NCBI GenBank assembly: GCA_025935735.1
Contig: JAICUS010000049.1
Location: forward strand, 1 to 17,837
DNA: 17,837 bases
Reading direction: 5' to 3'
Source of the DNA: Solirubrobacteraceae bacterium
GTDB taxonomy: Bacteria; Actinomycetota; Thermoleophilia; Solirubrobacterales; Solirubrobacteraceae
Under the pieces are notes generated by a model that ran no database searches, had not been told where the DNA came from, and worked only from the letters and a program-made list of their open reading frames with translations. Positions 6,938 to 13,879 of this stretch are shown here, piece after piece; position 1 is the first letter of the stretch, and every line of letters begins with the position of its first letter. The translations under genes and the position numbers were made by a program.

Positions 6938-8173
6938 ATGCGGCTCGGGGTGCTGAGGCAGCGGGAGTTCCGGCTGATGTTCCTCGCGCAGGGGGTGTCG
7001 GTGCTGGGCGACCGGATGGTGTCGGTGGCGCTGGCGTTCGCGGTGCTCGGGCTGGGTGGCAGCGCGTCGGCGGTCGGGCTCGTGCTGGCCTGCCGGATGC
7101 TGCCGATGATCGCCTGCCTGGTGGCCGGCGGCGTGGTGGCCGACCGGGTCTCGCGGCGGAGCGTGATGGTGGTGGCCGACGTGGTGCGCCTCGGGAGCCA
7201 GGGGCTGATGGCGGCGCTGCTGATCGGCGGGGCGGCGCACGTGTGGACGCTGGCGGCGCTCTCCGGGGTCACGGGGGCGGCGACCGGGTTCTTCAATCCG
7301 GCCTCGACCGGGCTGCTGCCCGCGGTGGTGGCGGCGGAGGACCTGCAAGAGGCGAACGGGCTGCGCAGCACCGGGATGGCGGCCGGGGAGATCGTCGGGC
7401 CGGCGGTCGCGGGCGTGCTGGTGGCGGGCGTCGGGGCCGGGTGGGCGATCGCGGTGGACGCCGGGACGTTCGCGGCGAGCGCGCTGCTGCTGGGCGCGCT
7501 GCGGCTGCCGCCGGCGGTGGCGCGGGCGGCGCCCGCGTCGTTCGTACGCGACCTGCGCGACGGCTGGGCCGCGTTCCGCTCGCACACCTGGGTCTGGGCG
7601 GTGGTGTCGGTCCTCGCCGTGGACAGCATGCTGTGGGGCGCGTGGAGCGCGCTCGGGCCGGTGGTGGCCGAGCGGCGACTCGGCGGCGCCGCCGCCTGGG
7701 GCACGGTGCTGGCGGGGTTCGGGATCGGCGCGCTGCTCGGCGGCCTGGCCGCGGTGCGGGCGCGCCCCGAGCGGCCGCTGATGGTGTTCGCGGTGTTCGG
7801 CGCCGCGTTCGCGGTGCCGCTCGGCTGCCTCGCCGCCGGGGCGCCGACGGCGGTCGTCGCGCTGGGCGCGGTGCTGGCCGGCGCCGCGATGATGGCCGGC
7901 AACGCGGTGTGGGAGTCGACGCTGCAGCGCCACGTCCCGCGGGACCAGCTCTCGCGCGTCAGCGCGTACGACTGGCTCGGCTCCATGGCCCTGTCGCCCC
8001 TCGGCCTCGCGATGTGGGGTCCGATCGCCGCCGCGATCGGGTTGACGCCCGCGCTGTGGATCGCCGCCGCCGGCCAACTCGTAGCCACTGCGGTGCTGGT
8101 GGCGATCCGCGAGGTCCGGCGCCTGCCCGCTTTCCCTGCAACGGAGCTTGCAGGGAGCAGGAAGAGCCGCTGA
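6938..8173 (+). CDS. MFS efflux transporter (EntS/MFS_3-like)
   Basis: A 411-residue integral membrane protein with about twelve hydrophobic helices. It begins RLGVLRQREFRLMFLAQGVSVLGDRM, the N-terminal pattern of EntS-like exporters. The loop between helices 2 and 3 carries the MFS motif A in GGVVADRVSRRSVMVVADVVR. Such proteins export small molecules using the proton gradient; the substrate cannot be read from the sequence. ATG at 6938 is chosen because it opens the conserved N-terminus; a TAGCCT hexamer 11 bases upstream may be its -10 box. It is divergent from the tRNA genes and is followed closely by a riboswitch. Longer readings of this frame run back through both tRNAs and are not credible. 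Confidence 0.9.
   Translation: MRLGVLRQREFRLMFLAQGVSVLGDRMVSVALAFAVLGLGGSASAVGLVLACRMLPMIACLVAGGVVADRVSRRSVMVVADVVRLGSQGLMAALLIGGAAHVWTLAALSGVTGAATGFFNPASTGLLPAVVAAEDLQEANGLRSTGMAAGEIVGPAVAGVLVAGVGAGWAIAVDAGTFAASALLLGALRLPPAVARAAPASFVRDLRDGWAAFRSHTWVWAVVSVLAVDSMLWGAWSALGPVVAERRLGGAAAWGTVLAGFGIGALLGGLAAVRARPERPLMVFAVFGAAFAVPLGCLAAGAPTAVVALGAVLAGAAMMAGNAVWESTLQRHVPRDQLSRVSAYDWLGSMALSPLGLAMWGPIAAAIGLTPALWIAAAGQLVATAVLVAIREVRRLPAFPATELAGSRKSR
8133..8156 (+). terminator. Hairpin in the last codons of the MFS gene
   Basis: A perfect 9-bp inverted repeat (TCCCTGCAA at 8133-8141, TTGCAGGGA at 8148-8156) with a 6-base loop ends 15 bases before the MFS stop and about 25 bases before the riboswitch. 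It has no T-run. It could end MFS transcription and isolate the riboswitch unit; it could also be coincidental coding sequence. Confidence 0.35.
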
Positions 8174-8181
8174 TACAACGA

Positions 8182-8326
8182 CGGTCGCCGAGTCGCCGTG
8201 CCCTCCGGGGCCGGCGAGCGGGGGAACCACAGCGGCCCGACACATGGCCGCAGGGGCGAATCGCCGGGATGGTCGCCGGCGTAGCGCGTGGTGCGCGAGC
8301 CCGTCAGCTCACCTCGCAGGCGCCAC
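8182..8326 (+). ncRNA. Cyclic di-AMP riboswitch (ydaO/yuaA family)
   Basis: The leader of the peptidoglycan hydrolase carries the ordered conserved blocks of the ydaO-type aptamer: CGCCGAG at 8186-8192, GAGCGGGGGAACC at about 8216-8228, GGGGCGAATCG at about 8254-8264, and the 3' block GAGCCCGTCAGCTCACCTCG plus CAGGCG ending near 8322. The first GCCGAG and final CTCG-CAGGC can form the closing P1 stem. In actinobacteria this class is known to control secreted cell-wall hydrolases such as Rpf and NlpC/P60 proteins, which is exactly the next gene, 7 bases away. Ligand-bound RNA normally turns expression off. The match was made by recall of the consensus, not by a covariance search. Confidence 0.88.
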
Positions 8327-8332
8327 AACCAG

Positions 8333-9196
8333 ATGGGTCACTTCACGCAACGGATGTGCACAGCCTGCGCCGTCATCGGCGCGGTCGCCCTGCTCGGGCC
8401 GGCGACGGCGCACGCCGGCGAGCTCGAGCTCGGGGATCGCAGCCCGAAGGTGGCCACGATCCAGCGCTGGTTCCACCTCGCGCCCGACCACGTCTACGGA
8501 CCGGCCACCCGGCGCGCGGTCAAGCGCTTCCAGCGCCGCCACGGGCTCGCGGCGGACGGCGTGGTCGGCCCCGCCACGTGGGCCGCGCTCAAGCGCGTCT
8601 ACGCGCAGGGCGGCCACCGGCACCTGGCCCACAGCGCCGGCCGCGTGCAGCTGCTGCAGAAGGCGCTCGGCGTCGCCGCCGACGGCGTGTTCGGCCCCGC
8701 CACCCAGCGGGCCGTCAAGGCCTTCCAGCGCGCGCACGGGCTCACCGCCGACGGCGTCGTCGGCCCGGCCACCTGGGCCGCGCTCGGCCACCCCGGGGAG
8801 AGCGCGATCCTCAAGCGCAGGCACAGCGCGAAGGCGCCGTCGGACGCGGTCCGGCGGTTGATCGCCGCCGGCGACCGGATCGCGAGCGTCCCGTACAAGT
8901 ACGGCGGCGGCCACCGCAGCTTCAGCGACACCGGCTACGACTGCAGCGGCTCGGTGTCCTACGCGCTGCACGGCGCCGGGCTGCTCGCCGCCCCGCTGGA
9001 CTCCGGCCAGTTCATGAGCTGGGGCGCCCCGGGCAAGGGCCGGCGCGTCACGATCTACGCGAACCCCGGCCACGTCTACATGGTCGTCGACGGCCGGCGC
9101 TTCGACACCTCGGGCGCCACCGCGGCGGGCAGCCGCTGGCAGACGACGATGCGCTCCTCGGCGGGCTACACGGTCCGCCACCCGCCCGGGCTCTGA
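8333..9196 (+). CDS. Secreted NlpC/P60-like peptidoglycan hydrolase with two peptidoglycan-binding domains
   Basis: A 287-residue exported protein. Signal peptide: MGHFTQRMCTACAVIGAVAL to about AHA. Two PG_binding_1 repeats follow (about 28-85 and 98-150), each ending in ADGVVGPATWAAL. The C-terminal NlpC/P60-like domain has catalytic Cys204 in GYDCSGSVSYAL and a probable catalytic His247 in NPGHVYMVVDG. It should cut stem peptides in the cell wall, remodelling it during growth. The ATG at 8333 is preferred over a GTG at 8288 because the latter lies inside the riboswitch. There is no obvious ribosome site, but the start is 7 bases past the aptamer, so ligand folding could directly affect initiation. 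Control by c-di-AMP links hydrolysis to turgor or wall stress. Confidence 0.9.
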   Translation: MGHFTQRMCTACAVIGAVALLGPATAHAGELELGDRSPKVATIQRWFHLAPDHVYGPATRRAVKRFQRRHGLAADGVVGPATWAALKRVYAQGGHRHLAHSAGRVQLLQKALGVAADGVFGPATQRAVKAFQRAHGLTADGVVGPATWAALGHPGESAILKRRHSAKAPSDAVRRLIAAGDRIASVPYKYGGGHRSFSDTGYDCSGSVSYALHGAGLLAAPLDSGQFMSWGAPGKGRRVTIYANPGHVYMVVDGRRFDTSGATAAGSRWQTTMRSSAGYTVRHPPGL

Positions 9197-9289
9197 GCGT
9201 TTCCTGGGGGCGATCTTTAGCTCCTCCTTGGCTGCGGCCCGGACGATACGTGGCGCAGAGGCACTGACCCACGCCCCCGGAGGTTGCCG

Positions 9290-9694
9290 GTGACCGCCAC
9301 CGACACCGAACTCCATACCCAGGCTCCCACGCAGGAGACAGGCACCCTGCCGCGGATCCCGGACCGAGAGCGCCGCCGCGCCGCCGTGCTGCCGCAGCTC
9401 GCCCCCGGCCGCTACGTGGCGGTCGAGGACGCGGGCGAGGTGGTGCTGATGCCGCTGAAGAACGAGGTCATCCGCATCGGCCGCAGCGCCGCCAACGACA
9501 TCGTGCTCGACGACGCGTCGGTGTCGCGCCGCCACGCGCTGCTCGCCCGCCGCGGCGAGACGACGTTCGTGCTCGACGACCGCAGCCTCAACGGCGTGCA
9601 GGTCAACGGGCAGCGGGTGAGCGAGTCGCCGCTCAAGGACGGCGACGCGCTGCTGCTCGGCCACGTCGCCCTGCGCTACGTGGAGCGGGCCTAG
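9290..9694 (+). CDS. Small FHA-domain protein
   Basis: A 134-residue cytosolic protein. The N-terminal ~45 residues are Thr/Pro/Arg-rich and probably disordered. Residues ~50-132 form a forkhead-associated domain, with the phosphothreonine-binding landmarks IRIGRSAANDIVL, SVSRRHALL and LDDRSLNGVQVNG in order. FHA domains bind phosphothreonine on partners of Ser/Thr kinases; the N-terminal ETGTL motif resembles the ETTS/ETGT phosphorylation motif of Mycobacterium GarA, suggesting self-binding control. No kinase gene is nearby. The GTG start at 9290 is preferred to a TTG at 9284 because a GGAGG ribosome site (9279-9283) lies six bases before it. Its TAG stop is interleaved with the stop of the convergent ATP-grasp gene in one CTAG. 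Confidence 0.85.
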   Translation: MTATDTELHTQAPTQETGTLPRIPDRERRRAAVLPQLAPGRYVAVEDAGEVVLMPLKNEVIRIGRSAANDIVLDDASVSRRHALLARRGETTFVLDDRSLNGVQVNGQRVSESPLKDGDALLLGHVALRYVERA

Positions 9695-10671
9695 CGGGGT
9701 GGGCGCGGGCCGTCCGGGACGATGTCGCGCCCGGTCGGCTCGAGGTCCTCCCCCAGCTCGATCTGCCAGAAGAAGCGGGTGAACGTCCGCCCGGCGAGGA
9801 ACTCGCCGACGTGCGGCTCCACGCGCTCGCCGCCGGCCATGCGCACGATCAGCTCGGGGTAGGTCCGGCCGGGCAGCGCGGCGTACATCGGGCAGGCGAA
9901 CGCGCCGCCGAAGCGCGCGTTGATGTCGGTGATCCGCAGCCCCAGCTCGCGGTCGCGGAACATCTGGACGGTGGCCGGGCCGCGCAGCGGCAACGCCTCG
10001 GCCACCGCGCGGCCGAGGTCGATCAGCTCCGGGTCGGCGACCGCCGCGCCCTTGATCGACTCGCCGCCGCGCGACTCGAGCATCGTGCGCGGGATCGCGT
10101 TCAGGCAGCGCCCGTCGCGGTCGCACAGCAGGTCGACGGAGAACTCCGGGCCGTCCATGCGCCGCTGCACCATCACCGGCTCCTTGACGTAGCCGGCGAA
10201 GAACGCCGCCTCGCGCTCGTCGGCCGCGGGGTGGATGGACCGCGACCCGGACCCCTGGCGCGGCTTGACCACGGCCGGGAACGCCTCGGCGCGCTCGCCG
10301 GGCAGCCACGTCGGCGGGCTCGGCAGCCCGAGCTCCGTGAGCAGCCGGTGCGCCTCGTACTTGTCGAACGTGCGCCGGCACACCTCGGCGTCCGGCACCC
10401 ACGCGGGCAGATCGCTGCGCGCCAGCAGCTCGAGGTCGAGGTCGGTCAGCGGCACCACGGCGCGCACGTCGTGGCGCCCCACCAGCTCGGTCAGGAACGG
10501 GATGTAGTCGGGCGAGTCCACCCGGGGCGGCGCCACGCGGACGTCGGCGGCGTACTGGGCGGGGGCCAGCGGGCTCGGGTCGGCGGCGACGACGAGCGCG
10601 TGCCGCGCGAACGCGCTGACGATGTCGTAGCGCTTGCCGACGCCGGTGAGCAGGACCGCCGGGCGGCTCAA
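9691..10671 (-). CDS. ATP-grasp carboxylate-amine ligase-like protein
   Basis: A 326-residue predicted ATP-dependent ligase. The N-terminal pre-ATP-grasp domain starts PAVLLTGVGKRYDIV. The ATP-grasp core has the lysine strand AVVKPRQGSGSRSI, the VQRRMDGPEFSVDLLCDRDG segment and the metal-binding strand RITDINARFGGAFACPM, where DIN replaces the more common EIN. Enzymes of this kind activate a carboxylate as acylphosphate and join it to an amine, and occur in peptide, amide and cofactor biosynthesis. The start is TTG at 10671-10669, overlapping the TGA of the preceding ComA-like gene as TTGA, so the two are translationally coupled. This strongly suggests the ligase acts on the product of that enzyme. 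Its substrate is unknown. Confidence 0.8.
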   Translation of the reverse strand: MSRPAVLLTGVGKRYDIVSAFARHALVVAADPSPLAPAQYAADVRVAPPRVDSPDYIPFLTELVGRHDVRAVVPLTDLDLELLARSDLPAWVPDAEVCRRTFDKYEAHRLLTELGLPSPPTWLPGERAEAFPAVVKPRQGSGSRSIHPAADEREAAFFAGYVKEPVMVQRRMDGPEFSVDLLCDRDGRCLNAIPRTMLESRGGESIKGAAVADPELIDLGRAVAEALPLRGPATVQMFRDRELGLRITDINARFGGAFACPMYAALPGRTYPELIVRMAGGERVEPHVGEFLAGRTFTRFFWQIELGEDLEPTGRDIVPDGPRPPR

Positions 10672-11444
10672 TGGAACCGGGTCAGCGTGTCCGAGCGCAG
10701 GCCGAGCCGCAGGCTCTCCACCGCGATCAGGTCGTGCGGGAGCACGTTGCCCAGGTTGACGTCCGGCCCGAAGTGGCGCACGAGCCACGCCTGCTGCGTG
10801 CGCCGCGGCGCCTCGAAGATCAGCCGCTCCACGCCCGCCGCGCCGACCAGCGCCTCCACCAGCTCGTCGCGGATCGAGCCGTCGGGCCAGTAGAGCCCGG
10901 CGTCGCCGGAGACCCGGCCCTCGCACACGATCGCCTGCGCGCCGGCCTCCAGCGCCTCCGAGGCCTGGCGGATCCACAGGTCGCCCGACGGCGCGAGCCG
11001 CCCGTCCTTGGAGCCGACCTCGACGAAGACCACGAACTCGGCGGCCAGCGCGCCGATCAGCCGCCGCTTCTCGCCCGGCGGGAAGTCCAGCGTGCCCTCG
11101 GAGACCTCGATCTGGCCGATCCCGAGCTGCTGCAGCGCCTCGATGAGCGCGCCGACGCGCTTGTGGCGCCAGGCCAGCTCGGTCAGCGTGCCGCCGAGCA
11201 TCGGGGCGACGTCGTGCTCGCGGTAGGTGGCGAGCTTGGCCTCCAGCGCGCCGGTCACCAGCGCCGAGCCCCAGCCGAGCCGGACGACGTCCACGTGCGG
11301 CGCGGCGAGCTCCATCAGGCCCTCGGCCTCGACCCGGGTCAGCCCGGGGTCGATGACGTGCGTGATCCCCGTCGTGCGGGGCTTGCGGGACCGGGCGGGC
11401 AGCGGGACGAGGCCCTCCAGCGCCGTCGCGAGTGGCGTGCGCAT
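10668..11444 (-). CDS. Phosphosulfolactate synthase-like enzyme (ComA family)
   Basis: A 258-residue TIM-barrel protein, the usual length for ComA/YitD. It carries the family landmarks KPRTTGITHVIDPG near the N-terminus (about residues 21-34), VDVVRLGWGSALV, the GGTLTELAW loop, IEVSEGTLDFP and VFVEVGSKDG. ComA adds sulfite to phosphoenolpyruvate to make (R)-2-phospho-3-sulfolactate, the first step of coenzyme M synthesis in methanogens; a homologue serves bacterial coenzyme M synthesis in Xanthobacter, and Bacillus YitD makes spore sulfolactate. None of the other known genes of those pathways is here; instead an ATP-grasp ligase overlaps its end. A CATACT hexamer 7 bases before the ATG and no ribosome site suggest a leaderless start. 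The family is confident; the reaction in this organism is inferred. Confidence 0.82.
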   Translation of the reverse strand: MRTPLATALEGLVPLPARSRKPRTTGITHVIDPGLTRVEAEGLMELAAPHVDVVRLGWGSALVTGALEAKLATYREHDVAPMLGGTLTELAWRHKRVGALIEALQQLGIGQIEVSEGTLDFPPGEKRRLIGALAAEFVVFVEVGSKDGRLAPSGDLWIRQASEALEAGAQAIVCEGRVSGDAGLYWPDGSIRDELVEALVGAAGVERLIFEAPRRTQQAWLVRHFGPDVNLGNVLPHDLIAVESLRLGLRSDTLTRFH

Positions 11445-11475
11445 GCCGTGCAGTATGGGGACCCCGGCGGTCGGC

Positions 11476-11511
11476 GCGTCGCGCGGGCGCCGGCGAGCGC
11501 CCGCGCGACGC
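11476..11511 (-). terminator. Perfect 15-bp hairpin ending the DoxX-FolE-reductase operon
   Basis: Bases 11476-11490 and 11497-11511 are perfect reverse complements separated by six bases. On the minus strand the stem begins five bases after the reductase stop codon. There is no T-run, but a stem this long and GC-rich is a typical actinobacterial terminator. It also separates this operon from the comA-like gene, whose start is 32 bases further on. Confidence 0.7.
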
Positions 11512-11516
11512 TGGGC

Positions 11517-12746
11517 TCATGACCGCCCGACGGGGGTCAGTGCGTCCAGCGGGATGTCGGGGTCGGCCAGGCGGCGGTCGTCCACCGCCGTCCGCGAGCG
11601 GATCAGGTGCTGGACCTGGTCGACGACGCCCCACACGTTCACGTTCATGCCGGCCACGATCCGGTCGCCCTGCATCCAGAAGGCGACGAACTCGCGGGCC
11701 GCGGGGTCGCCGCGGAACACGACCCGGTCCCAGCGCCGGGCGAAGCCGGCGTACTCCATGCCGACGTCGTACTGGTCGGAGAAGAAGTACGGCAGCTTCT
11801 CGTAGGGCGCGGTCCCGCCGAGCATCGCGCGGGCGGCGTGCGGGCCCTGCTCGAGCGCGGTCGCCCAGTGCTCGACGCGGACGCGCTCGCCGTAGAACGG
11901 GTGCAGCGCGGAGGCCACGTCGCCGGCGGCGAACACGCCCGGCGCATCCGTGGCCAGGCGCTCGTCGACCAGGATCCCGTCGCCCACGGCGATGCCGGCG
12001 CGCTCGGCCAGCTGCGTGCGCGGCCGCACGCCGACGCCCACGACGACGAAGTCGCAGTCGACCGCCGAGCCGTCGGCCAGGCGCACCCGCTCGACGGCGC
12101 CGGCGCCCTCGAACGCGCTCACGCCGGTGCCGAGGCGCAGCCGGACGCCGTTGTCGGCGTGGATGTCGCGGTAGACGGCGCCGAGCTCGGGCCCGAGCAC
12201 GCCCGCCAGCGGCAGCGACTGCGGCTCGATGACGGTCACCTCCAGGCCCGACTGGCGGGCGGAGGCGGCGACCTCGCAGCCGATCCAGCCGCCGCCGACG
12301 ACCACGACCGAGCCGCCGCGCTCCAGCCGGGCGCGCAGCGCGTCGGAGTCGGCCACGCTGCGCAGGTAGAGCACGCCGTCGAGCTCGGCGCCCGGGATCG
12401 GGAGGCGCTTGGGCTCGGCGCCGGTGGCCAGCAGCAGCCCGTCGTAGGCGATGCGCTCGCCGCCGGCGAGCTCGACCGAGCGCGCGCCCACGTCCAGCGC
12501 CGTGACGCCCGCGCCGAGCCGCAGCTCGACGTCGCGCGCCGCGTACCAGTCCTCGGCGTGGACGTAGATCGTCTCCCGCTCGGCCTCGCCGCGCAGGTAG
12601 TCCTTGGACAGCGGAGGACGCTCGTACGGGCGGTCGGGCTCGTCGCCGACGAGCACCACCCGTCCGCCGAAGCCCTCCTCGCGCAGCGTCTCCACCGCCT
12701 TGGCGCCGGCGAACCCGGCGCCCACAACGACCAGCGTGTCAGTCAT
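11517..12746 (-). CDS. FAD-dependent NAD(P)H:ferredoxin-reductase-like flavoprotein
   Basis: A 409-residue pyridine-nucleotide-disulfide-type oxidoreductase of the rhodocoxin/putidaredoxin reductase kind. It has the FAD-binding VVVGAGFAGAKAVETLR at the N-terminus, PYERPPLSKDYL typical of this group, LLLATGAEPKRLPI, the NAD(P) site VVVVGGGWIGCEVAASAR (about residues 145-163), the second FAD motif GVFAAGDVA and a C-terminal reductase domain including WATALEQG. It passes electrons from NAD(P)H to a small Fe-S protein, often for a P450 or dioxygenase; no such partner is in the window. ATG at 12746 overlaps the folE stop by eight bases (ATGACTGA). The gene is last in the DoxX-folE operon and is followed by a strong hairpin. 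Confidence 0.9.
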   Translation of the reverse strand: MTDTLVVVGAGFAGAKAVETLREEGFGGRVVLVGDEPDRPYERPPLSKDYLRGEAERETIYVHAEDWYAARDVELRLGAGVTALDVGARSVELAGGERIAYDGLLLATGAEPKRLPIPGAELDGVLYLRSVADSDALRARLERGGSVVVVGGGWIGCEVAASARQSGLEVTVIEPQSLPLAGVLGPELGAVYRDIHADNGVRLRLGTGVSAFEGAGAVERVRLADGSAVDCDFVVVGVGVRPRTQLAERAGIAVGDGILVDERLATDAPGVFAAGDVASALHPFYGERVRVEHWATALEQGPHAARAMLGGTAPYEKLPYFFSDQYDVGMEYAGFARRWDRVVFRGDPAAREFVAFWMQGDRIVAGMNVNVWGVVDQVQHLIRSRTAVDDRRLADPDIPLDALTPVGRS

Positions 12747-13350
12747 GCGGTGTCCTCGTGGTCAGGGTCATGAACTCCTGGCGGGTGCGGGCGTCGTCGC
12801 GCACCGCGCCGCGCAGCGCCGAAGTGACCGTCCGGCTGCCCGGCTTGGCCACCCCGCGCAGCGACATGCACATGTGCTCGGCCTCCAGCACCACGCCCAC
12901 CCCGCGCGGCGCCAGCTCCTCCTGCAGCCAGTCGGCCACCTGCATGGTCAGCCGCTCCTGGATCTGCAGATCGCGGGCGAACAGCTCGACGACGCGGGCG
13001 AGCTTGCTCAGGCCGATGATCCGCTCGCCGGGCAGGTAGCCGACGTGCGCCACCCCGTGGAACGGCAGCAGGTGGTGCATGCACAGCGAGTGGAACGGGA
13101 TCCCGCGGGCGATGATCAGCTCGTCGTAGCCGTCCTCGTTCGGGAACGTCGTGGGCCGGAACGGGTGCGGGGTGAGCAGCTCGGTGTAGGCGTCGGCGAC
13201 GCGCCGCGGCGTGTCGCGCAGGCCGTCGTCCGTGCGGTCGGCGCCGAGCGCGGTCAGCATGTCGCCGACCGCGCGCTCGAGCGCGTGCCGGTCGATGGTG
13301 CGGGGCGGCGGCTCGGCCGCCCCCACCAGGGCGAGGGCGGGGTCGGCCAT
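12739..13350 (-). CDS. folE: GTP cyclohydrolase I
   Basis: A 203-residue type IA enzyme that converts GTP to 7,8-dihydroneopterin triphosphate, the entry to folate and pterin synthesis. The zinc ligands are visible in SLCMHHLLPFHGVAHVGYLP and in EAEHMCMSLRGV, with the signature LSKLARVVELFARDLQIQERLT between them, and length is standard. The ATG at 13350 overlaps the DoxX stop by one base (TGATG), and the 3' end overlaps the reductase start by eight bases. Genes for folate or queuosine synthesis do not accompany it; it lies instead between a DoxX protein and a flavoprotein. It may thus be a second, condition-specific FolE providing pterin under redox stress, though it could equally be the only copy. 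Confidence 0.93.
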   Translation of the reverse strand: MADPALALVGAAEPPPRTIDRHALERAVGDMLTALGADRTDDGLRDTPRRVADAYTELLTPHPFRPTTFPNEDGYDELIIARGIPFHSLCMHHLLPFHGVAHVGYLPGERIIGLSKLARVVELFARDLQIQERLTMQVADWLQEELAPRGVGVVLEAEHMCMSLRGVAKPGSRTVTSALRGAVRDDARTRQEFMTLTTRTPHD

Positions 13351-13790
13351 CACTTGCCGTAGGTCAGCGCGAGCCGGGTCAGGGTCAGCGCGGCGAGCAT
13401 CAGGCCGAAGTCGCGCAGGGCCACGTCGTAGTAGCCGGGGCCGCTGACCAGGTTGAGGATGATCCCGGCCAGCCAGGCGACGACGATCGGCGCGCCGAGC
13501 TTGGGCCGGACCGCGACGATGATCCCGGCGAGGATCTCGACGCCGCCGACGAAGTACATGAAGTCCTGCGCGCTGCCGGGCATCAGGTCGTTGACCCAGC
13601 CGGCGAGGTAGTTCGGCCAGTCGGTCATGACGTTGAAGAACTTGTCGATCCCGAACAGCACGGGCGCGACGGCGAACGTCAGCCGGAGCATGAGGAAGGC
13701 GTGGTAGCCGGCCTCGCGCTGCAGCAGCGGTGTGGACGCGGCGGCAGGAGCGGCGGCGGGGCGGGTTGGAGCGCTTTGGAGAGCGGACAT
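13350..13790 (-). CDS. DoxX-family membrane protein
   Basis: A 146-residue membrane protein with four predicted helices after a ~25-residue Ala/Pro-rich cytoplasmic start. The DoxX pattern is seen in AFLMLRLTFAVAPVLFGIDKFFNVMTDW, which fits the first helix and its loop, then FVGGVEILAGIIVAVRP and the final YDVALRDFGLMLAALTLTRLAL. DoxX proteins are linked to quinone or thiol redox chemistry; in mycobacteria one forms a membrane oxidoreductase complex with superoxide dismutase and a sulfurtransferase. The start has an excellent AGGAGG ribosome site seven bases upstream and a sigma-70-like promoter. It leads the operon with folE and the reductase and diverges from a SufR-like regulator. Confidence 0.82.
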   Translation of the reverse strand: MSALQSAPTRPAAAPAAASTPLLQREAGYHAFLMLRLTFAVAPVLFGIDKFFNVMTDWPNYLAGWVNDLMPGSAQDFMYFVGGVEILAGIIVAVRPKLGAPIVVAWLAGIILNLVSGPGYYDVALRDFGLMLAALTLTRLALTYGK

Positions 13791-13797
13791 CGATGGA

Positions 13798-13803
13798 CCT
13801 CCT
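13798..13803 (-). promoter_or_regulatory. Strong ribosome binding site of the DoxX gene
   Basis: AGGAGG on the minus strand ends seven bases before the ATG at 13790. It is one of the best ribosome sites in the window, in contrast to the many starts here with none. Confidence 0.7.
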
Positions 13804-13832
13804 GGTTTCTAAAAACAACGACTGTTGGCATG

Positions 13833-13861
13833 AATCTATTCTCCCTTCCGAGTTTTGTCAA
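13833..13861 (-). promoter_or_regulatory. Sigma-70-type promoter of the DoxX-folE-reductase operon
   Basis: On the minus strand a perfect TTGACA (13861-13856), a 17-base spacer and TAGATT (13838-13833) form a near-consensus promoter. Transcription should begin near 13826, giving a leader of about 36 bases. The region is strikingly AT-rich for this window. Bases just downstream contain the inverted repeat CAAC-GACT-GTTG (13816-13827), a possible operator. Confidence 0.75.
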
Positions 13862-13877
13862 CTATGATTGGACATAG
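13862..13877 (+). promoter_or_regulatory. -10 box and operator-like palindrome before the regulator
   Basis: TATGAT (13863-13868) lies 11 bases before the regulator's ATG and resembles a -10 box. It is embedded in the palindrome CTATG-ATTGGA-CATAG (13862-13877), which also abuts the -35 of the opposite promoter. A dimeric regulator bound here could block both directions. No clear -35 is seen. Confidence 0.45.
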
Positions 13878-13879
13878 AG

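Noticed and set aside
6634..8328. Long minus-strand Ser/Ala/Thr-rich open frame across tRNAs and the MFS gene
   Set aside because: It runs through two tRNA genes and is the antisense of a clear transporter; low-complexity translation is typical of antisense frames in GC-rich DNA.
8288..8332. GTG start for the NlpC/P60 protein
   Set aside because: It lies inside the riboswitch and would put a charged 15-residue stretch before the signal peptide.
9691..11634. A 647-residue fusion carrying the ATP-grasp domain
   Set aside because: Its first half is the comA-like gene read in the wrong frame; the ATP-grasp protein starts at the TTG at 10671.
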